Positions 11,293-22,656 are shown, counted from the first letter of the stretch. The stretch: 64,000 bases of DNA from Serripes groenlandicus (GCA_031761405.1 JASEVX010000007.1:40425255-40489254), one strand, 5' to 3'. Notes: generated by a model not told the origin, from the sequence alone. Numbers and translations are program-made.

Positions 11293-11567
11293 GGCCGGAT
11301 TGCTCTAGCAATTCTGGTCTATAGATTGGCAATGTCTGTCCGTCTGTCTGTCTGTCTGTCTGTCCGTCAACATTTTGGTTTAAGTTTCAGGTTGAGGCAA
11401 AATCTCAGCACAGTGGAAAGGGTTACAAACTTGAAACTTTGCCTGAAGGTAACCAGTAACAAGTTCTATTGATTTCTATGGTTACTTTGACCTTGGTTTG
11501 TCGATTTTCAAGGTCAAATTGCCGACAATCCGGCCTTACAGTCTTCAGCGGTTTCTTGTTTTTCTAG
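11293..11567 (+). mobile_element. Short Helitron-like element with (CTGT)n
   Basis: GGCCGGATTG at the left is inverted at CAATCCGGCC (11528-11537). A (TCTG)n microsatellite lies at 11335-11365, and the right end is TTTTTCTAG|T. The same plan as the other Helitron-like elements, without a tandem-repeat core. Confidence 0.6.
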
Positions 11568-11754
11568 TTATCCTGCTATTAATGCAAATATTTTTTTTGA
11601 TTATTATTAATTAATACTAGTGCATGAAAGCTCAAAATTTTAATCCTAGAGTAATCTTAAAAATGTTTATTATTTCAATTGTTGATTCAATATTTTAGCT
11701 ATAGCAAGCAATAAAAGTTACTATGCAAAAAGTGATAATATTAGAAATATTTCA

Positions 11755-11977
11755 TTAACCCTTTTCCTCATACAACAATTCTGCAGCAGACGACATATTT
11801 TGTCAAAACATAGAAAATCTCCATAATTGAATGGATAACCTATGACAAAAAGTGGAAAACATTGTGGCAAAAGGAGAAATTGCACGTTTTGTGCAATTTC
11901 TTCTTTTGCCACTATGTTTTCAAAAAGCCGTCTGCTGCAGAGGCGTCAGAAAGCGTCTATATGAGGGAAAGGGTTAA
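11755..11977 (-). mobile_element. TTAA-MITE, young type, full copy
   Basis: End B comes first with TTAA at both ends. A perfect core palindrome is centred on GCACGTTTTGTGC. Confidence 0.92.
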
Positions 11978-12208
11978 CCCTTTCCCACATGCAGAATCAT
12001 CGGCAGCAGTCAATTTTTTAAAACTTTGGAGCAGAAGGAGAAATTGCTCGAACGGCGTTGGACGAGTGCTAACTCCTTTTTATTTGCCACAATGATTTTC
12101 AACTCTGATCAATAAATACACTTTCATTTATAGAGAATGTTTTACATTTTTACCAAGATGTATTCAAAGTCGTCTGCTGCAAATTTGTTGTATGTTGGAA
12201 AGGATTAA
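11974..12208 (+). mobile_element. TTAA-MITE, older type, sharing a TTAA
   Basis: It begins in the same TTAA that closes the previous copy. The core palindrome centre is disrupted by CGGCGTTGGACG. Confidence 0.8.
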
Positions 12209-12356
12209 CATAGTTACCTGTGACCTTATCTGCTGTTACTGTAATGTCAGTGTCTCAGTAATATACCAATATGAAGAACATCTGAAAAAAGAGAAATTGA
12301 TATACAAGCAAATGTTGCATAAAAGTTACATAAAACCCAGATAATATTTCTGTAGA

Positions 12357-12534
12357 TGCATTAATTAAACTCATCTGCAGCAGACAACAGTTACTATTGA
12401 ACACCGTGATGGTTGTTGACTGAAAGGGGATATGGCTAATGATGCAATTTCTCCTTTTATTACAATGTTTTCTTATTAATTTGATACATACATTGTATTC
12501 TCTATTGAAGATTTTTGTATGTGGGAAAGGATAA
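12357..12534. mobile_element. Degraded TTAA-MITE
   Basis: CTGCAGCAGACAACAG, one core arm (GCAATTTCTCCTTTTATTAC) and GGGAAAGGATAA remain. Confidence 0.55.
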
Positions 12535-12718
12535 CTTATGTTCAGGGCTCTGTTACAATAAATCTTCCTGGTCTACTTGATCTAGATAAGACTTATCAAA
12601 ACGACTAACATGGTTGAATCGGTTCAAAGTGGCTGTATCTACAACTCTTCAAACGCTATAATATTATATAGTTACAGCTGTTTTGAATGAGAGCTTGTCA
12701 AACCACCGAAATTTGTTG

Positions 12719-12902
12719 ACGGCTTTTTGAAAACATAGTGACAAAAGAAGAAATTGCACAAAACGTGCAATTTCTCCTTTTGCCACAATGTTTTCCACTT
12801 TTAGTCATAGGTTATCCATTCAAATATGGAGATTTTCTATGTTTTGACAAAATACGTTCAAAGTCGTCTGCTGCAGAATTGTCGTAAGTGGGAAAGGGTT
12901 AA
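12719..12902 (+). mobile_element. TTAA-MITE, young type, 5' truncated
   Basis: The outer A end is missing; the copy starts at GACGGCTTTTTG and is complete to TTAA. Confidence 0.85.
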
Positions 12903-13096
12903 AGTTCAAAATAATTGTACCTTCATTTACTTCAGTATTTAGTTACAATCGCTTTGAATGAAAGCATGGGAATGTTATCATGATTTTTACTAATGATCAA
13001 CAAACGGTTTGTCCTTCAGGATAAAAAAATTCAAAACAGAACCTACTGAAACTCCAAAAGGACAAATCTATACAAGTGAAAATATTTCTTATCTAA

Positions 13097-13395
13097 TGTT
13101 GATTTGGGTTTAACGTCGTTGTTTTCAAAAATTTATCAGTCATACTTTTATCAAGAAAACCAGTTCACCTATTCATGTGTTTCCTGGCTTTCTCATGTCA
13201 GTGCCAAACATATATTTTTTTCAAACAACTGGCGGCTTTTGCACATAAACTGTTAGCCCATTTGGTTGAAGGAGACTAAATTGTTGAATATCGGAAAGAC
13301 TGTTGACTAGCTCGCTGTACAAGAGTTTAAATTCACAATCCCTTGATTGACTGCCTGTGTTGCTTCTGACTGAGCTACTCGGGCTCGGCATTTGT
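13097..13395 (-). mobile_element. tRNA-derived SINE, family A, full length, with target duplication
   Basis: On the minus strand the head is TGCCGAGCCCGAGTAGCTCA and the tail lies at the left (GGTTTAACGTCGTTG). Twelve-bp flanks TTTCTTATCTAA (13085-13096) and TTTCTTATATAA (13396-13407) match at 11 positions. A MITE A end (GCGTCTACAGGTGGGAAAGG) follows, so it probably landed in an older MITE. Confidence 0.8.
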
Positions 13396-13743
13396 TTTCT
13401 TATATAAACCAAAAATGCGTCTACAGGTGGGAAAGGGGTAAGAAGCCCTATGCTGTTATTATTGGTGCAACAATTATTCTCACACTATTTTGTCACAACT
13501 ATTATAAACGAGAGCATGAGAATGTTATCAGTTGTTTTTTCTATTGATCAGAAAACCAATTTTGTCCTCTGGGAGAAACTAAGGTCAAAATTAACCCTAA
13601 GACTTTTCCAACCTACACAAAATATGAAGCAGGGGTCTTTGAAAATATAGGCAAAACTATGAACAAATCTCCAAATGAATCTAAAATTATTAAATAGAGT
13701 GAAAACACTATATCTCCTTTTGTCACAAATCTTTCACTTTTTT

Positions 13744-14789
13744 AGCTCACCTGTGCACGAAGTGCAAGGTGAGCTATTGTGATCACATTTTGTCCGGCGT
13801 CGGTGACTGTGCGTCGTCAACAATTGCCTTGTTAACACTGTACAGGCTACATTTTGCATCCGATCTTCATGAAAGTTTATCAGAACATTCATCTCCATCA
13901 AGTCTTGCACAAGTTCCAAACTTGGTCATATTAGGTCAAATTAAAGGGAAATCTTGTCAACACCCTGGATACTGCATTTTTAACTTGAGCATGTTGAAAG
14001 TTTATCAGAATGTTTGTCTTGATGATATGTAGGCCAAGTTCGAATATGGGTCATTTCGGGTCAAAAAGTAGGTCACTAGGTCAGATTTAAGGAAAATCTT
14101 GTTAAAACTCTATAGAGGACGCAATTTTTGCTTCAGCAGTTTGAAGTTATGTCAGAATGTTTGTCTTGATGATATGTAGGCCAAGTTCAAATCTTGGTCA
14201 TGTCTGTTCAAAAACAATGTCACCAAGCCAAATTGAAGGAAAATATTTTGTTAACACTGTAGAATCCGTATTTTTTGCTACAGTAGCATACAATTTGGTC
14301 AGAATGTTTATCTTAATGATATCTAGGCCAAGCTTGATGACAGGTTATGCCCGCGGTCAAAAAGTAGGTCACTAGGCCAAATTGATGGAAAATCTTGTTA
14401 ACACTTTGGAGGCCACATTTTTGGCTTCAGCAGCTTTAAATTTTGTCAGAATGTTTGTCTAAATTATATCTAGGTCAAGTTCATGGGTCATATTGGGTCA
14501 GAAACTAGGTAAATAAAGGAAAATATTGTTCAAACTCCGGAGGCCGCATTTTTACTTTAACCAAGTTGAAACTTTGTCAAAATGTTTGTCTTGATGATAT
14601 TTAGTCCATGTTGGAATATGGGTCATATCAGTTAAAAAATATAGATCATTAGGCCAAATGAAGGAAAATCTTGTTAACACTTTGGTGGTTGCTTTTGAAT
14701 CTTTGTCAGAATGATTAGCTTGATGTGTTTTGCATTGCATTACATTGCATAAATGAGGTCAGCAAACTAGGGCCATCATGGCCCTCTTG
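13744..14789 (+). mobile_element. Helitron-like element with tandem units of about 150 bp
   Basis: The left end AGCTCACCTGTGCACG pairs with AAGTGCAAGGTGAGCT. At least five diverged units follow, each with CAGAATGTTTGTCTTGATG and a GGTCAnnnnGGTCA motif. The right end is the palindrome AGGGCCATCATGGCCCT followed by CTTG|TT. Short ORFs inside are chance products. Confidence 0.7.
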
Positions 14790-15189
14790 TTGTTTTTTTC
14801 AGGAAGGGTTTATCTATCAAAACTCTAGATAAGGGACAAATATACTAAAATCTGGAGTCTATGCTTCATGTAATCAATAGAAATTTATCTCAGTATATCT
14901 CTGACTAACAGTTTCGGCAGGAAACAGGTTTTTGTTATGGAAATGCAAAGCTGTTTATTATAGGAAGAGTTCCAATTCATAGTAGTTTGATAAATTAAGT
15001 CTAGGTGGCTGTATGAGAGATGTTTCACATTTTGGGAATTTGTCTTCTGATTTGTCCTTTTAAAAAAGAGTGTTTCAATTTTGTTTTGGCAGCCTGTGAA
15101 GTCGGGATACAAACTGTGACTTAGGGATTACTCACCAGTTGTTTCTGTGTGGTAGGTTGACTTCAAACTGTCAACACTCATACCTAGTG
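14790..15189. other. Unassigned spacer
   Basis: AT-rich, with no supported gene. The 75-residue minus-strand reading frame here has no recognisable feature. Confidence 0.4.
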
Positions 15190-15654
15190 AGCAGGGGAAT
15201 GGAACAATTCAAGAAGCATAACTGTAGCTTGCCTATTTGATGAGTTACCTCCCCTTTTCAATGATTCTATTTTGGCCATTTTGTCCCTTATTTTCCAATA
15301 TATTTATAGATGTCAAATGTTTTTGAACTTCAAACTGTGTGTTAAGATTGTGATCCTCGGAATTTGATGGCTTCACACAAAATGGTGTTACAAGAGTGAT
15401 GTAGTTGTAATCATCATGCACCAAGCCCACAAGAAGCACAGTTATTCAAGCATGCAGCATTTTGGAGTTATCTCCCTTTGTGGATATTATTTGTTTGCAT
15501 TTTCTCTCATTTATTATCCAACATCCTGCAGGCTGATATCATTTGAGGGCTTCATGTAAAATGGCTGTAACTACATCTTGTTCAAGATGTAGTTACAACA
15601 GTTTTGCATGTAATCATTGATATTTATGTGCTCTGTGGTAGCCTCAGGCTCTTG
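15190..15654 (+). mobile_element. Helitron-like repeat, left end uncertain
   Basis: Two diverged units share AAGAAGCA ... GAGTTATCTCCC. The right end has the hairpin AGCCT-C-AGGCT followed by CTTG|TT at 15651. The left boundary is not defined. Confidence 0.5.
15566..15597. repeat. Perfect 15-bp inverted repeat
   Basis: TGTAACTACATCTTG and its exact complement are separated by two bases, inside the Helitron-like repeat. Confidence 0.85.
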
Positions 15655-15919
15655 TTTTTGCTTTTAACCACATACAACAAATCACACGGGTCAAACCTGA
15701 CGTTTACTTGAAACAGAATGTACATGAAGTTTAACAACTTGTGTTTACAAATAACCACTTATACATCAAATGGAAAACATTTATCTAATGTTTAAAACAT
15801 TAATTTAACGTTTAAAGAACATTTGAGACAAGTCAAGATGAAAAAGGGCCTTGTTTTATAGGCCCTCGGTATAACCTGTGCAAATGCCCAGTTTTTCCAG
15901 TCTTCTGCTGTTCTTCAAT

Positions 15920-16712
15920 GATAACACTTTCCCTCTTGCAGATGTATTTTGATGACTCATTATGAGTAATTTCCCTTGGTCAAAGTGTTTTCAAATCTAT
16001 TCAATATGAACACTTTTTCCATTTTTAGCTCGCCTATTCGAAGAAATAGGGGAGCTTATGTAATCACCCTGGCATTGGCGTCCACGTTGACGTTGGAGTA
16101 CGCGTTGCCAGCTTGGTCAAACCTTTGTGTGCAAGGCCTTTTCTCAGACACTGTGTATGCTGTTGCTTTGAAACTTCACACACTTATTCAGGGTCATTAG
16201 ATGACCCTGTATGTCAAGTCTCATAACTCTGGAATTGATTTTAACTGAATTGTGCTCCTTTTTGGACTTAAAATTTTGGTCAAACCTTTGCGTGCAAGGC
16301 CTTTTCTAAGACACTGTGTATGCTGTTGCTTTGAAACTTCACACACTTATTCAGGGTCATTAGATGACCTTGCATGTCAAGTCCCATGACTCTGGAGTGG
16401 ATTTTGACTGATTTGTGCTTCTTTTTGGTAAAACCTTTCTGTGCGTCTGACTGGTAATTTTGGCTTATAGTTAAGCATTCAATGCCTTTTCTCAGAAACT
16501 ATATAATTTATGCTGTTGCTATTAAACGGTTTTCTTTCTTTTGTAAATTCAATTTCAACTGAATTATTCCACTTTTGGATTTTGGACTTTTACCAATGCT
16601 ATAACTGGTCTGAAGTAGGCCCTGATAGGCGAGCTATATTGTCCTCCGACAACTCTTGTTTTGTCTTGATGTTTCCAAAGTCATCTGATGCGGATTTGTT
16701 GAATATAGGCAA
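15920..16712 (+). mobile_element. Older TTAA-MITE split by a Helitron-like insertion
   Basis: The left part (AACACTTTCCCTC ... TCAATATGAACAC) and the right part (TTGTCTTGATGTTTCC ... GGATTTGTTGAATATAGG) are two parts of one old copy, separated by the element at 16026-16658. Confidence 0.6.
16026..16658 (+). mobile_element. Helitron-like element with 164-bp tandem units
   Basis: TAGCTCGCCTAT at the left is inverted as ATAGGCGAGCTA near the right, and the end is CTCTTG|TT. Two units offset by 164 bp begin TTGGTCAAACCTTTG, at about 16112 and 16276. The 74-residue ORF over the first unit is incidental. Confidence 0.7.
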
Positions 16713-16899
16713 GGGTTTTTGTTGTGATGCATATGCAGCAGACAACTTTGGAAACATTGATGCAAAGATAAAATTGCTCATCATGTTTTCATCTTTCTTA
16801 ATTATTAAAATTTCCATTTACAGAATTTTTTCATAATTTTGCCAAGATCTTTTCTAAGCGGTATGCTGCAGATTTGTTGTTTGTGGGAAAGGGTAAAAA
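16712..16899 (+). mobile_element. TTAA-MITE, older type, degraded
   Basis: GCAGCAGACAACTTTGG, half of the core and the B end GCTGCAGATTTGTTGT are present. Confidence 0.6.
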
Positions 16900-17008
16900 T
16901 GAGCTGACTGAAAATGTTAAGGGTATTGTGGACCTTTTTGTTGACCACTCCCAATATTTAATAATCACAGCTTTAGATAGATATACTGAAACTTGATTGA
17001 AGCATTTT

Positions 17009-17219
17009 ATTGAACCCATGCACATACAACAAATCTGTAGCAGACAACTTTGAAAACATATACACAAACAACATGTGTTTGAGTTATTGAATAGAGTAGA
17101 AAATATCATTGCAAAAGGAGAAATTGCTTTTTATGAGCAATTTCTCCTTTTGCCAAATATATTTCAAAAGTTCTTCTGCAGAGGCATCAAGGGGCATCTA
17201 CATTGGGAAATGGGTTTAA
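17009..17219 (-). mobile_element. TTAA-MITE, older type
   Basis: End B comes first. Core GGAGAAATTGCTTTTTATGAG, then a diverged A end and TTAA. Confidence 0.75.
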
Positions 17220-17350
17220 GACGCCATTTCGCCTGACACATATCATTTATTATTCCTGTTCCAGACACCATTTCCTATGTAATGACAAGTATATGGCCTT
17301 ATATGCTGCTCCTTGTTTGACATGTTGACTGTAGTCCTTGAAATTTAGAT

Positions 17351-17560
17351 TTAAACTCTTTCCCTCATATAGACACTTTCTAACGCCTCTGCAGCAGACG
17401 GCTTTTTGAAAACATAGTGACAAAAGAAGAAATTGCACAAAACGTGCAATTTCTCCTTTTGCCACAATGTTTTCCACTTTTTGTCAAAGGTTATCGGGCT
17501 TTCAATTATGGAGATTTTCTCTTGTCTGCTGCAGAATTGTCGTATGGGGGAAAGGGTTAA
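17351..17560 (+). mobile_element. TTAA-MITE, young type with a small deletion
   Basis: TTAA at both ends. About 25 bp are missing before end B. Confidence 0.88.
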
Positions 17561-17812
17561 ACCCTTCCCACATTTAGACAGATTTCAACTCCTCTGCTTA
17601 TTTCAACTCCTTGGCAGCAGACAACTTTTGATAATTGTGACAAAAAGCGAAATTGCTCATGATGACGTATGATATATGTATAATATATATGTATATGTTT
17701 GCAATATTATTTGATAATTGTACTTTAATTTATGGATGTTTTCTACATTTTTTGCTAAAATGTTTTCAAAGTTGTATGCTGCAGATTTTGTTGTTTGTGG
17801 GAAAAGAGTTAA
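17557..17812 (+). mobile_element. TTAA-MITE, older type, sharing a TTAA
   Basis: It shares the TTAA of the preceding copy. The A end has an internal duplication (TTTCAACTCCT), and a TATA-rich stretch replaces one core arm. Confidence 0.75.
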
Positions 17813-17839
17813 TTTATGCACTCAGGCTAACTTATAGTG

Positions 17840-17980
17840 TGACATAAAGCCTGTCGCCACTTGCTCCTCATGATCAATTACTCTCATTTCCAAAATAATT
17901 CATATAGAAAATTTCCACAATTTTGCTGATTTCAAAGCTGATGTCAGCTGAAGATTTGTTTTTTGTGGGGAAGGGAATAG
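17840..17980 (+). mobile_element. TTAA-MITE fragment
   Basis: The spacer and a decayed B end (GAAGATTTGTTTTTTGTGG) remain. Confidence 0.45.
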
Positions 17981-18045
17981 CAAAATGTAACAGTTAGATG
18001 CATTAATTATGGCATATGATGGAACTATTCTGTAAAAATATACTC

Positions 18046-18209
18046 ATTGCCCCACAAATGGTGAGCAATTACTCTTTTTGCCACAATGTTATCATGTCTT
18101 ATAATTCTTTAAAGTGATTATACTTTCATTTATGGAGATTTTCAATACTTTTGTCTAGATGATTTCAAAGTCGTCCGCTTCAGATTGTTTTCATGTGGGA
18201 AAGGGTTAA
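18046..18209 (+). mobile_element. TTAA-MITE, older type, 5' truncated
   Basis: It begins in the right core arm and runs through to GGGAAAGGGTTAA. Confidence 0.7.
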
Positions 18210-18318
18210 TTAGGCTGGTGCTTTATCATTTCACAGACTGATTGATTGCCATTTGCAATCTTAAGTTTCAAACATGAAGAATCAACACTGCTGGAAATTG
18301 TGTTAGCAATATTATTTG

Positions 18319-18541
18319 TTAACCCTTTCCCAGATACAGACCCCTTCTTTTAATCTTTATAAATTGCCTCTGCAGCTGATGACCTTTGTTAAAACTGTTA
18401 CAAATCCTTTTGACTCATTGTTTTTTCACCTTATTCAAAAATTGTTCGTTCTTTTTCTTCGAGCATTAATTTCCCATAAATTTAACTGAATGTTTTCAAA
18501 GTTGTCTGCTGCAGTTTTGTTGTATGTGTGAAAAGGGTTAT
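18319..18541 (+). mobile_element. TTAA-MITE, older type, degraded core
   Basis: Both ends are clear; the palindrome has largely decayed. Confidence 0.7.
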
Positions 18542-18687
18542 GGTGAATATTCTCATTGATCATTATCTTCTTGTTCTGCAGTGTTCAGTTAATTGCTACT
18601 CAAAATCAATCCACATGAGAATTTTTTCCAAATTCCCCGAAATTCTTCAGATGTTTTCAATATGTACCAGTCAAAATCTTTACACTT

Positions 18688-18851
18688 TCCAACATACAAC
18701 AATTCCAAAACATTAAATAACTTTGAAAACATCAAGCAAGGTGAAAATATGTAAATCTCTATGAATGAAAGAATAGTTATTGGTAAATATTGTGGAACAA
18801 TATCATTTCAAAAGTCCTCGACTGCAAATCTGCATGCTTGAAAGGGTTCCC
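18688..18851 (-). mobile_element. TTAA-MITE, older type, internally deleted
   Basis: B-type start CATACAACAATTCC and the spacer CTCTATGAATGAAAG; the core palindrome is missing. Confidence 0.55.
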
Positions 18852-19025
18852 AAATGTTACTAATCACCAGTACTGTTAAGTTAAAACCTATCCTTCATGA
18901 TGACAGAAAAGATTAAACAATTTTGTCTTGCCTTGAAGTTGTTGTTACACACAAATATTACTCCCAATAGTTTAATTTATCTTTTTATCTTGAAATGTGT
19001 ATCTTACTATACTGGTACATATTGA

Positions 19026-19194
19026 TTAAACCCTTTCCCTAACATATATGGACGCATTTTGACGCCTCTGTAGAAGATGACTTTTCAAAATACTACGACA
19101 AAAGGCGAAATTGCTCATAATGAGCAATTTCCCCATTTGCCACAATGTTTCCAAGCTCTCTGCAGCAGAATTGTTGTATGTGGGAAAGGATTAA
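19026..19194 (+). mobile_element. TTAA-MITE, older type, internally deleted
   Basis: TTAA at both ends and a perfect core palindrome (CTCATAATGAG); most of the spacer is deleted. Confidence 0.8.
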
Positions 19195-19431
19195 CACAAT
19201 ACCATAAAGTCTACAAAACTAGACTCTGCTAAGACCTTGTGCTCATTATATAAGTATCCGATTAGTCAGAAGCAAATTCATTATCAAAATTGACCAATCA
19301 CAAGTCTTGTTTTACTTTGGTTCAGGGTTCATTTTCAGTGTTTTAAGGTTTATTCAGGGTCACAGTTTAAAATTTGGGGGAAAAAAAAGATCAAATCAGT
19401 TGAGCTCTAGGTCAACTCACTATTATAAAGG

Positions 19432-19961
19432 CAGTTTGGTCTGGATATGTCCAAACAGTTTGGTCTGAATATGTCCAAACAGTTTGGTCTGGATATGTCC
19501 AAACAGTTTGGTCTGTATATGTCCAAATAGTTTGGTCTGTATATGTCCAAACAGTTTGGTCTGGATATGTCCAAACAGTTAGATTTGGATATGTCCAAAC
19601 AGTTTGGTCTGGATAATTTTGTCCAAACAGTTTGGTCTGGATATGTCCAAACAGTTTGGTCTGTATAATGTCCAAACAGTTTGGTCTGGATATGTCTAAA
19701 CAGTTTGATTTGGATATGTCCAAACAGTTTGATTTGGATATGTCCAAACAGTTTGGTCTGGATATGTCCAAACAGTTGGGTCTGGATATGTCCAAACAGT
19801 TTGATCTGGATATGTCCAAACAGTTTGATTTGGATATGTCCAAACAGTTTGGTTTGGATATGTCCAAACAGTTTGGTCTGGATATGTCCAAACAGTTTGG
19901 TTTGGATATGTCCAAACAGTTTGGTTTGGATATGTCCAAACAGTTTGATTTGGATATGTCC
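19432..19961. repeat. 24-bp tandem array (minisatellite), about 22 units
   Basis: The unit is CAGTTTGGTCTGGATATG plus TCCAAA, with point variants and a few 1-3 bp length changes. CCAAACAGTTTGG at each junction is a palindrome apart from its centre. As 24 is a multiple of 3, frames stay open on both strands, giving long 8-residue-periodic products (up to 207 aa on the minus strand). I take those as by-products, not proteins. Confidence 0.92.
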
Positions 19962-20159
19962 ATTAGATTCCCTACAGGCATTTTGCTTTCGATTTGCATA
20001 TTGTTATGCATCATTGACACAATGGCGCTCATCATAATATAATTTTAAAACATGAGTAGTTTGTTATTTTCATTATAAAAAAGGAAAGAAAGAATTACAA
20101 TAAATTAACATGTTGTAGGGTTCAGTTTATGTTCGAAATACACTTAGAATGATTCACCT

Positions 20160-20232
20160 TTATCAAAATATTTATGCAGAAGTTTTCCACAAAGTTGTCT
20201 GCTGCAGATTTGTTGTATGTGGGAAAGGGTTA
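20160..20232 (+). mobile_element. TTAA-MITE, B end only
   Basis: AAGTTGTCTGCTGCAGATTT ... GGGAAAGGGTTA. Confidence 0.6.
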
Positions 20233-20518
20233 GAAATCAGATTGGTTCAGTACTGGCAGTACTTTGATTCTAACTACATGTACTTAAATTATAATAATAT
20301 ATAATAAGGTGAACGTGTCAACATCTAATTTTAGGAGGATAGTTCTTTTTAATTAATGAAAGCCACAATATATCATATGATACATGTTTTAGCCTTAGGC
20401 TACAGGGATTGTCATCCTATTATAATTTACAATGTGGGACAGTGACTACCATATGGTAATTAATTAGCATGATAAATTCTCATTAGTGAATCTCCTAAAT
20501 CAGATGCTATATTTAACA
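20233..20518. other. Unassigned spacer
   Basis: AT-rich; nothing supported. Confidence 0.4.
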
Positions 20519-20644
20519 TACGGCAAAATTTAATATACAGCAGATGACTTTGAAAATATTTCACCCAAAACATGGAAACTCTTGTTTTGAGCAATTTCTG
20601 CTTTTGCCACTATTTCTGCTTTTGCCTCCATCATTTTCTCATTT
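20519..20644 (-). mobile_element. TTAA-MITE fragment
   Basis: Degraded B end (ATATACAGCAGATGAC) and right core arm. It abuts the next copy. Confidence 0.5.
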
Positions 20645-20874
20645 TTAACCCTTTCCCGCATACAACAGATCTGCAGCAGATGACTTTGAAAAATATCTAG
20701 ACAAAAATATGGAAAGTCTTGATAAATGAAAGAGCAATTATTGAATAAAGATGAAAACATTGTGGCAAAAGGAAAAGTTGTTCATCATGAGCAATTTCTC
20801 CTATTGACACAATGTGTTCAAAAGTTGTTTGCTACAGATGCATCAGAAAGCGTCTGTATGTGGGAAAGGTTTAG
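20645..20874 (-). mobile_element. TTAA-MITE, older type, full copy
   Basis: End B comes first, with core CTATTG/TTCATCATGAG and an A end (GCATCAGAAAGCGTCTG). The last TTAA is now TTAG. A duplicated A-like segment follows to about 20930. Confidence 0.8.
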
Positions 20875-20939
20875 AGTCGTCTGCTGCATATGGGTGTCAG
20901 AATGGGTCTATATGTGGTAAAGGGTTTTTATCACATGAC

Positions 20940-21319
20940 AATGCTTGTATCCCATGTAATATACCCATTACGTATTTCTTTATATACAACGTGTGTAATA
21001 TAACATGACATAATACTAGGAAAATGACGTCACGTCGTTTTGACGTCATACGGTAGTCACTTTGGCGCCAAAACCCGTAAATTTCATCTAGAAATATTGT
21101 AAGCGTTATGTACATTTTTATCGAAATACGCCTCATAAGTCACTTTATGTGATAGATATAATATCTCATGAGTGTTATATATTAATACTTTTAAACTAAG
21201 CTGAATATGACCTCGGAATAATTATTTGTGGCATTGTTATACGGTTTACTGACGAAATTAAAAAAGCTTTGGAAAACCCGATTTTCTTTGTGTGTTTCGT
21301 CATGTGATAAAAAGAATCT
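20940..21319. other. Unassigned spacer with CRE-like palindromes
   Basis: ATGACGTCACGTCG and TTGACGTCATAC (21024-21050) contain two TGACGTCA-type sites. No gene is supported. Confidence 0.4.
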
Positions 21320-21457
21320 GACATTCGTTGTCATTTCATAAACAGTTTTATTAAATTCGTCCAAGATATTTGTTATTAAGCTCGCCACAGGCTCGCTTAA
21401 TAACAAAAAATCTTGAACTCGTTTAATAAAACTTTATATGAAATGACAACTCATGTC
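21320..21457. repeat. Long imperfect inverted repeat (large hairpin)
   Basis: GACATTCGTTGTCATTTCAT on the left mirrors TGAAATGACAACTCATGTC on the right. Pairing continues through AGTTTTATTAAA/TTTAATAAAACT and TGTTATTAAGC/GCTTAATAACA to a small GC loop. Each arm is about 65 bp, with short mismatches. It could be a foldback MITE or a structured transcript. Confidence 0.8.
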
Positions 21458-21526
21458 AGATCCTATATATATACTTTTGCTAAATATCATACTTTTCTGT
21501 CTTAATGTTTAGTAATTAACCTGCAG

Positions 21527-21757
21527 TTAACCCTTTCCCTCATATAGACGCTTTCTGAGGCTCTGCAGCAGACGCCTTTTTGAAAACATAGTGACAAAAG
21601 AAGAAATTTCACAAAACGTGCAATTTCTCCTTTTGCCACAATGTTTTCCACTTTTAGTCATAGGTTATCCATAATCAATTATGGAGATTTTCTATGTTTT
21701 GACAAAATACGTTCAAAGTCGTCTGCTGCAGAATTGTCGTATGAGGGAAAGGGTTAT
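21527..21757 (+). mobile_element. TTAA-MITE, young type, full copy
   Basis: A-to-B with a 3-bp deletion in the A end; the final site is TTAT. Confidence 0.9.
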
Positions 21758-21879
21758 GGCATGCCTTTTCTTCATTTGCAAACCTGATCATTCAGATTCT
21801 GCAGCAAACAACTTTTTAAAACATTGTGGCTACTGGAGAAATTGCTCTACTCGTTTCAAACTCTATACGATAGTTGTAT

Positions 21880-22656
21880 TATCATTCAGCCAGTCCAGCT
21901 TATGTCATGGCAAATTGTCTGTCGTGTGTGCGTCTGTGTGTCCGTAAACTTTTTGCTTCAAACAACTTCTTCTCCCTAACCACTTGGCCAATTGGGATGA
22001 AACTTCATAGGAAGCATCCTCTCAATGTCCTTTCCTAAATTCCATCAATTCTTTTGATCCATACAACATTCTGGTTTCCATGGCAACCAAAAGAAAAAAA
22101 TAGTGAAAACTTAACAAATCTTGAGTCTTCTTCTCTGAAAGTGTCAGACCGCTTTTCAAATAATTTTTGTAGAAATGTTCATTTGTTGACCATCTATCAG
22201 ATTCCTTTAAGCCAATTTGATTGGTCGAAAAACATGGCCACCAGGGGGAGGGGCTATTGTGAAAACTTAAAAAAAATTCTCCTCCGAAAGTGTCTTGCCG
22301 ATTTTCAAATAATTTTGTAGAAATATTCCTTGTGAGACTTTTATCGGATTCCTTCAAGCCAAGTTGATTGGTTGAAAAACATGGCCACCAGAGGGCGGGG
22401 CTAATTTGCCTCATATGGCTAAAGTGAAAACCTAAAAGATCCTCTCCTCCGAAAGTGTCAGGCTTATTTTCAAATAATGTTGTAGAAATGGACCTAGGGT
22501 GACCCTCTGTCAGATTCCTTCAAGCCATGTTGATTAGTCGAAAACTATGGGCACCAGGGTTTTTGGCTGTTTGGAGATTAAATTTTTGCCTAATGGCAGT
22601 GGAGCGATACTGGCCCTCTTGGGCCTCGATCCTTGGCCTCTTGTCATTAGTAAACC
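21880..22656 (+). mobile_element. Helitron-like repeat with units of about 150 bp
   Basis: A TGTGTCTG-rich stretch leads into three diverged units containing CCTCCGAAAGTGTC and AACATGGCCACCAG. The right part has TGGCCCTCTTGGGCC and CCTCTTG|T. Boundaries are approximate. Confidence 0.55.

Noticed and set aside
11335..11365. (CTGT)n run as an independent microsatellite locus
   Set aside because: It is a standard internal part of the Helitron-like element, also seen at 51868-51902.
19432..19961. CRISPR array
   Set aside because: The units are contiguous with no unique spacers, and the context is eukaryotic.
19412..20042. Long ORFs of 207, 136 and 118 residues as protein genes
   Set aside because: They lie almost wholly in a 24-bp tandem array that leaves frames open on both strands; no non-repetitive domain is present.
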